Positions 13,101-22,599 of a stretch of 64,000 nt of DNA are shown in pieces (within the stretch, counting starts at the first letter, position 1; each line of letters begins with the position of its first letter). Origin of the DNA: Clytia hemisphaerica (taxonomy: Eukaryota; Cnidaria; Hydrozoa; Leptothecata; Clytiidae); the NCBI GenBank assembly GCA_902728285.1, contig CACVBU010000535.1, positions 1-64,000 of the forward strand, read 5' to 3'. Both the position numbers and the translations under genes were made by a program. Under the pieces are notes generated by a model, which did not search any database, was not told where the DNA came from, and saw nothing but the letters and a program-made list of their open reading frames with translations.

Positions 13101-16100
13101 ATAGCAAGGAAGGGGGGTAGTTTAAGAAGGGTGCTTACATATATGTTGTAGATTATTTTCAAGCACTGTTATGAAGTTTGGTCTTCATGAAAGAAAGTTT
13201 TCTGTTAGAGTAGTCTGAGTCAAAAAGAAGAAAAAAGTTTATTTTTTTCTCTCTAAAGATATTTCACATATCTTTGTTAGCTATTTTTGTCCAAAATCCT
13301 TGGGGATAGGCATTTTTAAAGGTTGAGGGAGATACCAAGAAGGGGGATCAGGCCCCTTTGCGCACTCTGCTGGTTTTTCAAACAAACGGAATACCTTCTA
13401 TTTGACTTCAGTCTGTCAAAGTTCTAATCACTCATTCTGAGTACAAGCTAACTTCGACGTAAGGGAATGGAAATATTTCGTTCCCTGTGTCTTAAATATT
13501 CATGGAATAAAAAACATCTAAGAAGGAGTTAATAAATGATAAGTAAAATTACATTCTCTCCGTAAGATGGAGTTGCGCAAAAGCCTTTTTTGCGCCTTGA
13601 AGAGACTAGCTTCGTAGTTATAGGTTATAGAATATTTAAAAGTAGAGCATATTTTTCTCTTCTACAAAAAAGCTGTTGTAGTTTCTAGTTTCAAAGCTAC
13701 AAGCTGTGAATACTCTCATAGTGAAAACCTCATGAGAACATCAAAATTATTTTCTTTTTTTTTTGTTGTTGTCTTGTGTTGTATACGTAAAAACGTCTAA
13801 AATTTTTGGGCTTTAGCAAAAAAATGTTATTTAGGTTTTCTTATTTTCAGCTTTTTGTGAGTATTCTGGTCAAAATTTCTTTAAAATAATTGGGTGTTTT
13901 AAAGTTTGCAAAGCCTTTAAATGTTCTTTTAGAACGTTATAAAAATTTTTGCCTTGAAGCCATTATGTTCTTATATACTTTGTTCTTATATGAAAAACGT
14001 GAAGTTTTGGTCCAACATGAATACAGGAATGTTTTTGATCGTGAAAGGCGCTAGTGCTTTATACGTTTGAAGGGGGGAATTTGAGATGTTTTGCACTCTC
14101 TGATGACTTGTAAAATAAATCTGAAAGTCTCGTTTTATTTGCACCTTGTATGTATGTCGTGTGTGTTTAGTAGATGATACAATTTTCATGGAATTGGGAA
14201 ACATTAGCTTAACGTTTGGGATTATCTTTGTAATTTTTATGTTTTACTATGTTTATGGCTAGAAATAAAAGGATATTGGGGAATACTACTGTTTCCCTTA
14301 GAGAAAGGCACTGACAATATAATTTAGCCTGTGCACCAAAAGAGGTGAGTTGGGATTTGCCAAGGCTGAATCACGTTAAATGTCCTGAAGTGACTGTATT
14401 AATCTGAACTGACGTCATTTAACGTCCTAATAAACTCGAAACCAGTTCCCCTGTAATATTTGAGGTCGTCAATAGGTGCACAACAAAATGGCTACCCTGT
14501 GAACTTTAAAAAGCTTAAAGAGAAAGTTATAAAAGTGCAATGAGTATGTAGAAAAAAGATATTTGGCATTTAGTTGTTTTACACACTACCACACAGAAAC
14601 ATGCTGTAGTTTCGTTGCCGACATTTCGAAATGAGTGACGTTGTTGTCTTGACGTCGTCGCTCTTTATTGACGTCTAAAGGTCATCATTACTGAAGTTAA
14701 AGGTCATTGGTTGGGTTGATTGGTTTTTCAGTGCACGTTTTTTATAAGAATATACTTTATAAGAATATTTATGATGAATTGGCCAAAAAATTAAAAATAT
14801 AGTAAGAATACCACCATCATGGAATTTAGTAACAACTGAATGACTATTTTAGAGCATTTTACCGTTAAATTGCCATTTATTACCCAGCAATGCTGTACTC
14901 CCACAACCTCTCCTCCCCTCTAAAAAGTCAACTGGATTTGTTGTAAGTATGAGATTCTCAGAAACAGTATCCAAACATCTATTGTACTTTAAGTAGTATG
15001 TGTGTGAACTGTACGTACTGTTTGTGATCAAAGAAATGAAGCTCCTTAGTTCGTTGGTGATACTAAAGTATTCTAAAGTGAGGTTTTTTCAGAATAATCT
15101 TGTTCTATCTATACAGTGCAGTCTTTTATTGCTCGAATTGCTGTCCTAATGCAATATTTTCAAGGCTCCAAGGCTTCAAAAAAAATTTGATGTTCTTTTA
15201 AAAAAACGTGCATGAAATTTCATAAAAACGCAAGAGGTTATAACAGATGAATGTTCTGAAATAAAAAAAAAAACTCATCTAATTATTAAATACATCCTGT
15301 ATCCTTGTCATTTTCTATTCTTCTCGAAGAGAAAAAAACGGCTGAGTGGCAATTTGTAAGCAAAAAAGTCATTAATTTTGTGAGTTGTTACTCTTTCATG
15401 TAATAATTACGATGCTTTAAATGACAGATTGTACTAAATGGCTTATGTGGAGTCTGGTATACTATGGTTATATGATGTATTTTGTAAAATAAAAGTTCTG
15501 AGTGTAGATAGTGACGTACTGTGGTACCAGGGGTCCTAAAGTGGCATTTGGTTTTAGTAGGGGACTGGATTGGATTTTAATGCTATTGTCATTTTCTCAT
15601 TTTCTGGTTTTTGACTTTCAATTTTCAATTTAGTTATCTAGACCTTGGTTTATAGAGATTTTGTTAAGCAACACCGTCCTCGTGTACGTTTTATGCCAAA
15701 AAAGCCCTTAAGATGTTTTACTTCGCAAAATTTTATTTTTCCATGCTACAGTAGAAAGCTAATGTGGCAATCTTTTATGTCTATCACCTTTGCTCATTTC
15801 GTATTGTTCGTCCATAATTTGAGTTAGAACAACCCTGAATATCAATCAATGTCTAGGACAGCTTGTAGAACAAAATTATTTCGGATGAAATTCTTTTCTG
15901 TTCTTCACTTAAAAAGTCCTACGCAAAAATAGCAGGATGAAATATATTTTTCTTTTCCTACAATTTCTTCACTTTTCTATTGATTTTTCCATGTACCCTC
16001 TCACATTAGAGATTGTCTCCCTTTTCTTTTCTCGTGGATTTCAGAATTTAACGAGCAGAAATTCACTGTTGGAAAGTATGTCCTATTATACACATCACAC

Positions 16101-19100
16101 AGTTTTATTGATACTAGCCTCAAAAGGGAAGCAAATTTTTTCACTGTAATTTAACTAACCGAAAAGGCTTCATCTTGTCTAAAAAAATACATCATATTAT
16201 CGCCTCTTCAGCAATATAACATAATGAAAGAAAAATGAAAGTGAGATTGTTCATCTTTTTAGGACGTTCTACAGTGCATGATTTTTCTTTACGATGAAAC
16301 CAAATTGGTTACACTTTATTTTATAAGGACCAGTCAATTTTTGATGAGGCTCGGCTGTTCTTTTTTTTTTTGGTTCTTTGAGCCTCAAACTGTTCTTATC
16401 CTGTTCTTATTTACTGGGTGTTATTGAGGTATTATAGGTGTTAAACCCAATTTTTACTACTTAGACCCCTAAATTGCTTTAAGTTGAGTAATTCTAGGCT
16501 CAGCATTGTTCTTAAGTTGCTCTCTTATTTTTTGGCAATTTTGAGCCTCATTGAATTCTTATAAAAAAGGTGTAAGTAGATCTGATTGGTTAAAACGTTT
16601 TCAAAGAATAGTTTTTGCGTTATGGAACATGCTGTTAAATTTGTTCGTCAAGTTTGAGCCCAAAAATAGATTTCCACCCTTTCAATATTTTACATTAATT
16701 TCAATGAATTTATAATGTTCATTGATGATGGATAAGAATTTTTCAATATTCCCTTCTTTTTTTTCGATTATTCATCAATTAATTATGCACAAGTCGACAT
16801 TGGGATATATCGATAAAAAATATTTTTATCACTTTTTATCATGAATGAAGGAAGGGCTTTTCTTTTTCAGGTACTAATATTGGTATATTTTGGAGCTGTA
16901 GTACTTTTTATTTATTTAACGTCTTATTTTGTTCTCTATTGTTTAAGGAAATTATCAAACATGTTATAGTATTCTCTCTTAACAAGCAGCTTCAATATTT
17001 GTTTTCTTTTTTTGTCGCCTTTTCACATTTTTTAATAACTCTAAATTGCTGTGCTGCTCAGTTTTTCTGGTTCTTTCTTTTTCACTCTTAAGGGATGAAG
17101 AAGAGCTGTTGTAAAGTCAATGGGATGACATTTTGTGAAAAGTTTTACCAAAATCCTTGGGACCTTCAAAGCCATTTGCATGATCTTAAATTTTTGAGTT
17201 TAAAGCCAAAAAATGTTCTTATTCTTAACATGTTCTTATTTTCAACATTTTTTAGGTATTTTTGTCCATTTACCTAAGAAGTCGGGTGTTTTGGAGTCAA
17301 CAAAGCCTTGACATGTCCTTAACTTGTTGTTAATATTCTGGCCATCGAAGCCTTATGTTCTTATATAGTTTGTTCTTATAGAAAACGTGTATTTTCGCAT
17401 CACATTCTTCCGGTTTTATATAGCTTTAATATTTTCATTTGTATCTCTCATTGTATCCAGTTATTAATATCTTTCCAACCAATATTAGTGTGAACCCTTG
17501 AACCTTTTAAGTTATTGAAAATAAGACTTGTATGAAAGCCACATCATATAAGAGGAAGATAATCATTAAAGAAAATGCTTTTTAAATGTTAAGTGATGTC
17601 TTTATTATAAGCACGTTTGATGAATGACAAAAATCCATTTGCTTTAAAAAGTGTCCGTTAATTTTTGTCTTGCTTGCCTTTCTACACGAATGTTTCCATT
17701 TTAACAAGTTACCAAACATACCGTTGGAATGATAATCAAGAACACTAATTTTTGAGGAATATAATACCCAGATTACTTGAAATTTGAGATGAAAAGGAAG
17801 AATAAAGAAAAAAACTTTTGTAAAAAAAGTAAAATAGTTTTTAAGGTACATTACATCTTTCTGAATTTATATTTTTCATAACTTTGAAATTACCTTAGCA
17901 CTAAGTAGGCTTCTAGCAAGCTTTGCATTCCGAAATGACTCAATCAAAAATTGAATTTGCTCAGTCTTTCAGATGGTATTATGTGTAAATTGTGTTTTAA
18001 TTTTGATGAGGCTTTATTAGATTAACATTTAAGATATTTCAGATAAAGACGAGCTTCGCAAAAGCAGTTAATAAGGGCTTAAAAGAACATCATTTAGCGT
18101 ATCTCTTACCATTTGCTTGTAAACAGCATTTTTAAACAAAAGAATGAACAACTTTCTGAAAGGCAATTTTGCAATTTTAGTGACAAAAGTTTAGTGTTTT
18201 AAGAAATGCCTTTAAAAAGTTTTTTATAGCGTTGTCGAACATAGATAGGTGTGGTTGAAAAGAGGGTTGGAGACTTTGTTTGTAGCAATGCATCTTTTGA
18301 GCTTTGATTCAATCACAGTCAAATGGCCTCCAAGCTATTGTTTTTGCAAAGTAGAATGTGCTCATGTTTGGAAAATGAAAAATATCGTTCTGTTGCTTAT
18401 AAAGCATTATATTTCCCAGAAATAATGTTTTTCCTTGTCAATAAAAACGACATAATTAATCACGACGTAACAGCTTAAAGGAACTTAAATTAACCCTTAT
18501 AGCCGTTTATTAATATGTTACGCTGATGTATGTATGTATGTTATTTGACTGATATAACATGCTTGTAAGAACCAATTATAAGCTATTCCCTTTTGTTATG
18601 AGTGGACATGTAATGCTTATTTAATGTCAATGGATTTTCTTTATGTATTCTATAATACGAATAACCATTTCTCTTAGACATGATTTGTAAGAAAGTTGAT
18701 GGATTTGTCATTTTTTTTGTGAATGGGGAGAGGATTTCTATTAAATGAGTCAAATCTTACTTAAAAACTGTTTGTCAAAGAATTTTGTACTGTAATGTTG
18801 TATTTTGTTTGTGGAGTATGTAATATAGAATTAAGGTTGTGTTCAAGTTATAAAACTGGTACAAATAATTATAGTTGCTATTTCCTCGATTTCTACAATA
18901 TTCTTTCATTCTTAGTGGAGATAACCAACTAATGCTTTAATATCGTTATTCTATATACTGTGGTCTCAAGTGTTATTTTGACTTTGTCAGTTTTGTCAAG
19001 TCATTAATTTGCTTTCACAACTCTATTTCAACTTTGCTTTGGTAATATTATTAGAAAACCCTTCTTATTCCTCCTATAAGGTACCTGAAGCCCCGAAGTT

Positions 19101-22100
19101 TAACATGCGTCATTTCAGACTCTTATATTTGGCAAAATGTTTTGTTTATTTATTGAGAGAGAGTCTATCTCTAAGAGTGCAAACCCTGGAAAAAGCATTA
19201 TCTCAAAATAAAAAAGTACTTTCGATGCTCTTGCACAATTACAGCAGTACTTGGAAATTGCTGCCAAAAATCTCTGCTCTCACTAAGCAGTACTCTCTTT
19301 AAGACCTTATTTAGTCTGAATTTTAATGCATGTCTCTTTTTTTGATACTTTGGCGATTTAAACCACAAATATTTCGCGGTTGTAAAGACTTAAAAGACCT
19401 TTCTTCTTGCTTGTTGTTTTTCCTGTGTAAGTGCCTCTTGAACGTAACACTTGTTTATTTCATGCATGACTTGATCATTAAAATGTGTTTTTCTTATAGC
19501 AATGAGTAAAAAAATAGAGTTTTGTTGATTTGACAAGACAGCAAAAAATAAAATCTGTTTTGCAATTTTTGAGACGTCTTACTATGCTGGAAATTATAAA
19601 GATGATGTTGTTATTGAATTCCTGATATTTCGCTTACTATCATTTGATTGGTCCAAAGGAGAGAGAGAACATGTGGTTGTTTATTCTTTTTTATTTGCTA
19701 CCAGGCTCCCAATCCATGACTTATAATGGCGTCAATGGCACTACTACGTTCACCATCAACCAAGCAACAAACACCTCAGTCTCGTTTTCAATCAGAACGA
19801 GGCAAGAATCTGCCTCGATTTTATCGATGGATAATGGTGAATTTCAAATTTTGATTGAGGACAAAAAGCTGGTTTTCACGACGAACTCTGGAAATCAAAA
19901 ATTCGAAGGTAAGTTGTTATCAATTATTTCGATTGCAAATTTGAAACTTCCAACAACGATCGAAGGTCTGAAAATAGGGTTTCAGCCAAAAATGTTGCCA
20001 ATTGAATAGCACTTAGTCTCATCTTTTAAGCTGAAAGTGAAATAGTTTCGAGCTATGAACTGTTGACGGAGGCCCGTTTTAGAACGTATTTGTAGGCAAT
20101 TGAACCTCTTTTAAGGGTATGTTTGTCAACATTTGTCTAGTTAGATATTGAAAGAAATTTCACCATTTCTAATATTTGTATGATTGAAAAGCTCTCTCAT
20201 CTTATTCGTTCACCCATATTCACAGATGAGAAAGTGATGGATGGGTGGATGGGCGGATGGGTGGATTCAGTGTTTGAAACTTCCTTTTGATGATTTGAAG
20301 AATTGACTTTTAACAACCAGCGATTCTGCCCCATTTGTCTTCTTCCTTTTTCCCTAGCTTTAAAAACATGCATAACGCAAACGTTTCGTTACCAACCACC
20401 AATAATTTATGATGATTGTGATATTGTGCCCAGGCCTTATTTTTGGATGTTTTATTGATTTATTGAGTTTAAGAACTATCTCAATCGATCTCTGAAAACC
20501 TTTTCTCAGAACCGATGCGTCTTTAATAAATGTGTCCTTTCTATTTCATGCAAACGATTAATTATATTACCAGAAAAACCTCTGATTAATTAATCCTTCA
20601 ATCAAAATAATGCCCTGTATGACTTTTTTTTGGAATCATTAGTCATTTATACAAAATTACGCTTTCCAATGTATTTTAATCCTATGATGGTCGGTGGTAA
20701 AGGAATTTTCTCATTGTGGATTTATTGGAAATGATATATAGAAAGCTTTGGGATCCCTTTTTTTAACGAACGCCTCCTTTCATCATATTCAAACTTCATA
20801 AATATCCACTGTCCCATTCTTTCAGAGAAAAAAACTCCTCTGTAATTTTCACTAATTTTTGAAAGGTAAAAAATCTGTTTAATTTTTCCCACTAAGAAAG
20901 ACACAATAGCAAATTGAAAAAATAGACTGTATATAGGTGTGTTTACCGGCTCGGATGAGGTATTTGTCAAAAGTTTGCAAATTCAACTCTTTCTTATCCA
21001 ACCCCCGTTCATAGGAGAATCAAATACCTAAACAAACTAAACCAAGGGGACTTTAGTCAACCTCTCCTTAGTTCGAAAAACAGTTGACGCTCTCCAATTC
21101 GATTTTCAAGGGGGATCGGACTTTCATCGAATAGGGAAGAGTATTGAAAGGTAGAGTTTCGAATTTCTGAGAAAGTTCACAGAACATGGCTAACGAATTG
21201 CGCGTACGTTCTCATTCTTTCAGATTCTGTTGCTATCAACGATGGCCAATCACATACCGTAACTCTGGAAACGATCGCAGACCAAACCAAATTAACTATC
21301 GGCCAACGAATCAATCAGAAAATAATCAGCTTACTAAGCTCTACGTGGCAAACTTCCATCACCAATCAGCCAATCAAAATAGGTGCAGCCAACGGCCAAT
21401 ATCCACATTTCCAAGGATGTCTAAGTGCTCTTCAAATAGCTGGTAATGAAATTTCATTAGAAGCAGAAACAAACACTGATGGTGTGGCTGTTGGATGCCA
21501 ACATTCCTTAGACTCCTGTACTTTGCCTTCCCCTTGTCAAAATGATGGTGTCTGCCAAGAGGATTTTAATGACTTTAAATGTGAATGCAAAACGTATTAC
21601 ACATCTAAGACATGTAACGAAACTATAAATATAGACTGTTCTTTCGATATTAACTTGTGTCAAAATAATGGTACTTGCCAGTCGACGGCTGTTGGTACGG
21701 GACCGACGTTCAGTCAGAGTGGAAAAGACTTTTTTAACTGCAATTGTGCAGCTGGCTTTAATGGAAGCTTATGTCAACACGATATTAATGACTGTATGCC
21801 CGATCCTTGTCAAAATGGCGGCACTTGCACTGATGAAGTGAACGGCTATCAATGTGGGTGCGTCCCTGGATACACAGGTACCAACTGTGAGACTGATATT
21901 AACGAGTGCGCAGGAAACCCATGTCAAAATGGACGCCAATGTACTGAATTGGTGAACGACTACGAATGTGATTGCGGCGGTGTTTTCACGGGCAAAAACT
22001 GCCAAACGGACGTTGATGAATGTTTGAACGCGACCACGTGCTTACACAACGGCACGTGTACGAACACTGTGGGTGGATTCTCTTGCGCATGCGAACCTGG

Positions 22101-22464
22101 TTATTTCAGCCCGCGTTGCCAATACTCGAACATGGAGATATGTGAAGTGTTAAAACCGTGCCAAAACAATGCTACTTGTCTGGATAGCATGGCAGGGTAT
22201 AATTGTACGTGCACCGAAAAATATCACGGAACTAATTGCACTACGTTGAAAGTTGTAGAGGAGGATGATAATTTACCGTTGATTATCGGTCTCTCGGTTG
22301 CCGGAGCTTTTATCTTGCTACTGGTGGCGTGCGTTTGTTTATATAGGTATTGTAAAGACAAGAGCGGCATGGAAGGCACTTACAGCCCCAACAAAGAAGA
22401 ACAAGCCGGCGGTAATGTCGAAATGCACGCCGTCAAAAAACCGAAAACTGAACGATTGATATGA
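567..22464 (+). CDS. crb: Crumbs homologue, apical polarity transmembrane protein (5' partial, 14 exons)
   Basis: Exons read from splice sites and phase: 567-1109, 1296-1670, 1961-2251, 3003-3164, 3757-4006, 4412-4611, 5160-5579, 6101-6737, 7295-7446, 7678-7916, 8412-9009, 10648-11493, 19705-19908, 21224-22464. All junctions keep frame and give 2051 residues before the stop. Order: LamG, about 22 EGF repeats (many calcium-binding type with DINEC-like starts), LamG, EGF, LamG, EGF, LamG split over the last two exons, six EGF repeats, one transmembrane helix, and a tail of about 39 residues. The tail holds GTYSP, matching the Crumbs FERM-binding segment, and ends in ERLI, the ligand of the Pals1/Stardust PDZ domain. 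Known role of the family: the Crumbs-Pals1-PATJ complex sets the apical domain of epithelia and feeds Hippo signalling. The start codon and signal peptide are outside the window. Notch-like proteins share EGF repeats but not this tail, so the assignment is secure. Confidence 0.95.
1296..7916 (+). CDS. crb: Crumbs exons 2-10: block of about 22 EGF-like repeats
   Basis: Nine exons (1296-1670, 1961-2251, 3003-3164, 3757-4006, 4412-4611, 5160-5579, 6101-6737, 7295-7446, 7678-7916) encode six-cysteine EGF modules. Most start with (D/E)INEC or IDEC and contain C-x-N-G-x-C and the Y/F-x-C-x-C-x-x-G-(Y/F)-x-G core, as in calcium-binding EGF repeats. Most introns are phase 1 and often fall inside a module just before the final Y-T-G-K-N-C segment. 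The exceptions are the donors at 4006 and 6737 (phase 2) and 7916 (phase 0). The exon at 4412-4611 is read in a frame different from the longest open frame there. The modules near 5420-5579 and 6600-6737 are longer than usual, with inserts between cysteines. Confidence 0.88.
3165..3756 (+). other. Crumbs intron with GTTAAT donor
   Basis: Intron between EGF exons. The donor reads GAAG|GTTAAT, weaker than the GTAAG donors of most neighbours, but both flanking exons are phase 1 and the EGF module is completed in frame (TCMEG joined to YTGKNC). Nothing else was recognised inside. Confidence 0.6.
4721..4880. mobile_element. MITE-like inverted repeat in a Crumbs intron (AATAGACGATATCG ends)
   Basis: The 160-bp element begins AATAGACGATATCG and ends with its reverse complement. 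The complementarity continues inward for about 40 bp on each arm, with a few mismatches. There is no coding capacity. The same 14 terminal bases bound the hairpin at 31671-31838, so this is a family. I could not identify a convincing target-site duplication. Confidence 0.8.
6950..7207. repeat. probable decayed pogo/mariner-like non-autonomous repeat
   Basis: The intron segment carries recurring phrases such as TTCGAGTTATGGAG and GAGTTATAGAGGTG and ends in TAGATTCCACTAT. These look like the internal and terminal pattern of pogo/Tigger-type MITEs. No clean matching left terminus was found, so the boundaries are approximate and the assignment tentative. Confidence 0.35.
7938..8219. mobile_element. 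MITE with 36-bp GC-rich terminal inverted repeats and TTA duplication (PIF/Harbinger-like)
   Basis: The terminal repeats begin AGGCCGGTCTCCACTT and run for about 36 bp (7940-7975 and 8182-8217), including GCGATCGCA. The element is flanked by TTA on both sides, the duplication typical of PIF/Harbinger DNA transposons. Inside is a 32-bp tandem duplication (7989-8052) containing GATTACGTCATA. There is no transposase, so it is non-autonomous. It sits in the Crumbs intron 7917-8411. Confidence 0.8.
8412..9009 (+). CDS. crb: Crumbs exon 11: laminin-G domain plus EGF repeat
   Basis: Phase 0 start, phase 1 end. A LamG domain occupies most of the exon (beta-strand pattern, closing FIGCMKDFSVNG, then a final cysteine). 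It is followed by a complete EGF module starting IEQCGVDSCNRHGNC. This is the first of the LamG-EGF pairs of the membrane-proximal half, the standard Crumbs arrangement. Confidence 0.88.
9381..10440. repeat. tandem segmental duplication of about 480 bp in a Crumbs intron
   Basis: Two near-identical units lie head to tail, roughly 9480-9955 and 9960-10437. Both contain GATTTTTTGCACA, the AATTTTCGAAAAA and TTTTCCGG segments, GAACCGGAAATGT, a copy of TTTACAGAAAAATGTTC and a GAATCCGGAACTCC segment. The second copy has a short internal duplication of AAATCGCCGGGAC. The left edge begins with a GTTAGTTCGTT-rich stretch at about 9410-9445. Short open frames here are by-products of the repeat. Confidence 0.8.
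10648..11493 (+). CDS. crb: Crumbs exon 12: laminin-G domain with polybasic stretch, EGF repeat
   Basis: Phase 1 to phase 1. It encodes a short linker with five consecutive arginines (codons 10716-10730, KVRRRRRS), a LamG domain closing MSGCLQAVKFGN, one complete EGF module (PVCDSKPCLYNGTC onward), and the start of a further cysteine-rich segment completed across the next junction. The donor is ACTAAAT|GTAAGT. The arginine run is unusual for the extracellular part of a Crumbs protein and resembles a furin-type processing site. Confidence 0.87.
11860..11869 (+). terminator. overlapping polyadenylation signals inside the 8.2-kb Crumbs intron
   Basis: Two overlapping AATAAA hexamers (11860-11865 and 11864-11869) lie about 370 bp after the donor at 11493. 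If that donor is not used, the frame continues for some 33 codons to a stop at 11592-11594, giving a soluble product without a transmembrane helix. Use of the signals is inference. Confidence 0.3.
12475..12537. repeat. perfect 28-bp-arm hairpin in a Crumbs intron
   Basis: Arms 12475-12502 and 12510-12537 are exact reverse complements (core GTCGCCCAAGTAAACC) around a 7-base loop. It could be a minimal palindromic transposon remnant or a transcribed small-RNA hairpin. It is in the intron of an expressed-type gene. Confidence 0.75.
13010..13380. repeat. G-run and C-run rich repeat
   Basis: A stretch with CCCCCTTCCCC, AAGGGGGGTGACACC, GAAGGGGGGGGG and AGGCCCCTTTGCG separated by AT-rich sequence. 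It resembles the other poly-G/C-tipped repeats at 32930-33260 and 39718-40139. There is no coding potential. Boundaries are approximate. Confidence 0.4.
13800..14000 (-). repeat. diverged copy of a dispersed repeat (ATAAGAACAT family), reverse orientation
   Basis: It ends TTATGTTCTTATATACTTTG followed by GTTCTTATATG and AAAACGTG. It aligns over about 200 bp with 17170-17395 (shared TTGGGTGTTTT / TCGGGTGTTTT, GCCTT..ATGTTC and the GAAAACGTG end). The reverse complement of that end is the CACGTTTT..TATAAGAATA start of the copy at 14735. Confidence 0.55.
14735..14895 (+). repeat. SINE body-like repeat copy without tRNA head
   Basis: It starts CACGTTTTTTATAAGAATAT, then TACTTTATAAGAATAT, GATGAATTGGCCAAAAAA, ACCACCATCATGGAATTT and a TTTTAGAGCATTTTACCG segment. 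The same order is found at 34995-35155, where it follows a tRNA-like sequence. This copy lacks the head and is therefore 5'-truncated or a body-only relative. Confidence 0.65.
16380..16575 (-). repeat. further diverged copy of the ATAAGAA repeat family
   Basis: It contains repeated GTTCTTATCCTGTTCTTATT, TTTTGGCAATTTTGAGCCTC and a GAATTCTTATAAAAAAGGTG end, in the same reverse orientation as 13800-14000 and 59740-59810. Identity is low and edges are uncertain. Confidence 0.4.
17100..17395 (-). repeat. diverged copy of the ATAAGAACAT repeat family
   Basis: It shares with 13800-14000 the succession of a GGGTGTTTT segment, CAAAGCCTT.ACATGT, GAAGCCTTATGTTCTTATAT and GAAAACGTG. No open frame of note. 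Confidence 0.5.
19705..19908 (+). CDS. crb: Crumbs exon 13: first half of the last laminin-G domain
   Basis: The acceptor TTTGCTACCAG|GC completes a cysteine codon split from 11493. It encodes the N-terminal half of a LamG domain (segments SFSIRTRQ and LIEDKKLVFTTNSGNQ) and ends GAAG|GTAAGT, phase 1. The second half is in the final exon, so this LamG is interrupted by a 1.3-kb intron, unlike the other three. Confidence 0.85.
19909..21223 (+). other. last Crumbs intron
   Basis: No exon was seen inside. It includes a short GGATGGGTGGATGGGCGGAT tetranucleotide-like run at about 20237-20266 and, at 21074-21170, sequence related to the CAGTTGACGCTCTC element at 41612. The acceptor is CATTCTTTCAG at 21213-21223. 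Confidence 0.65.
21074..21170 (+). repeat. partial copy of the CAGTTGACGCTCTC MITE family
   Basis: It begins ACAGTTGACGCTCTCCAATT, continues TTTTCAAGGGGGATCGGACT and CATCGAATAGGGAAG, and matches the left half of the element at 41612-41791. The right terminus is missing or too diverged to see. Confidence 0.55.
21224..22464 (+). CDS. crb: Crumbs last exon: LamG end, six EGF repeats, transmembrane helix, ERLI tail
   Basis: Starts phase 1. It completes the last LamG (closing FQGCLSALQIAGNEI, then C at about 21496), followed by six EGF modules. The second has an insert between cysteines (about 21690-21730). The acidic juxtamembrane VVEEDDN precedes a helix of about 24 hydrophobic residues (about 22273-22345). 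The cytoplasmic tail contains GTYSP (22374-22390 region), an intervening NVEMH, and C-terminal ERLI (22450-22461) before TGA. In Crumbs proteins GTYSP binds FERM proteins such as Moesin or Yurt, and ERLI binds Pals1 and Par6 PDZ domains. Confidence 0.95.
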
Positions 22465-22590
22465 TTTGTGTATGGTGGTTGTTGGTGGTGGTGAGTTTTG
22501 AACATGGTAAATATTGTATAGTAAAGTTTTGGATTTTTTGTGATTATTCCCCCGTCCCATGTGGCGTAATCTTTAGAACGGAACCAATCT

Positions 22591-22596
22591 AATAAA
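22591..22596 (+). terminator. polyadenylation signal of the Crumbs gene
   Basis: AATAAA 127 bp after the stop codon; the first canonical hexamer downstream of the gene. Confidence 0.6.
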
Positions 22597-22599
22597 ACT

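Larger units (their letters stand above)
11494..19704 (+). other. 8.2-kb Crumbs intron, no further exon seen
   Basis: The longest Crumbs intron in the window. I checked it for in-frame, splice-bounded exons and saw none. Contents recognised: AATAAA-type signals at 11860-11869, a perfect hairpin at 12475-12537, a G/C-run-rich repeat at about 13010-13380, and copies of the ATAAGAATAT family at about 13800-14000, 14735-14895, 16380-16575 and 17100-17395. The rest is AT-rich. Confidence 0.7.
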
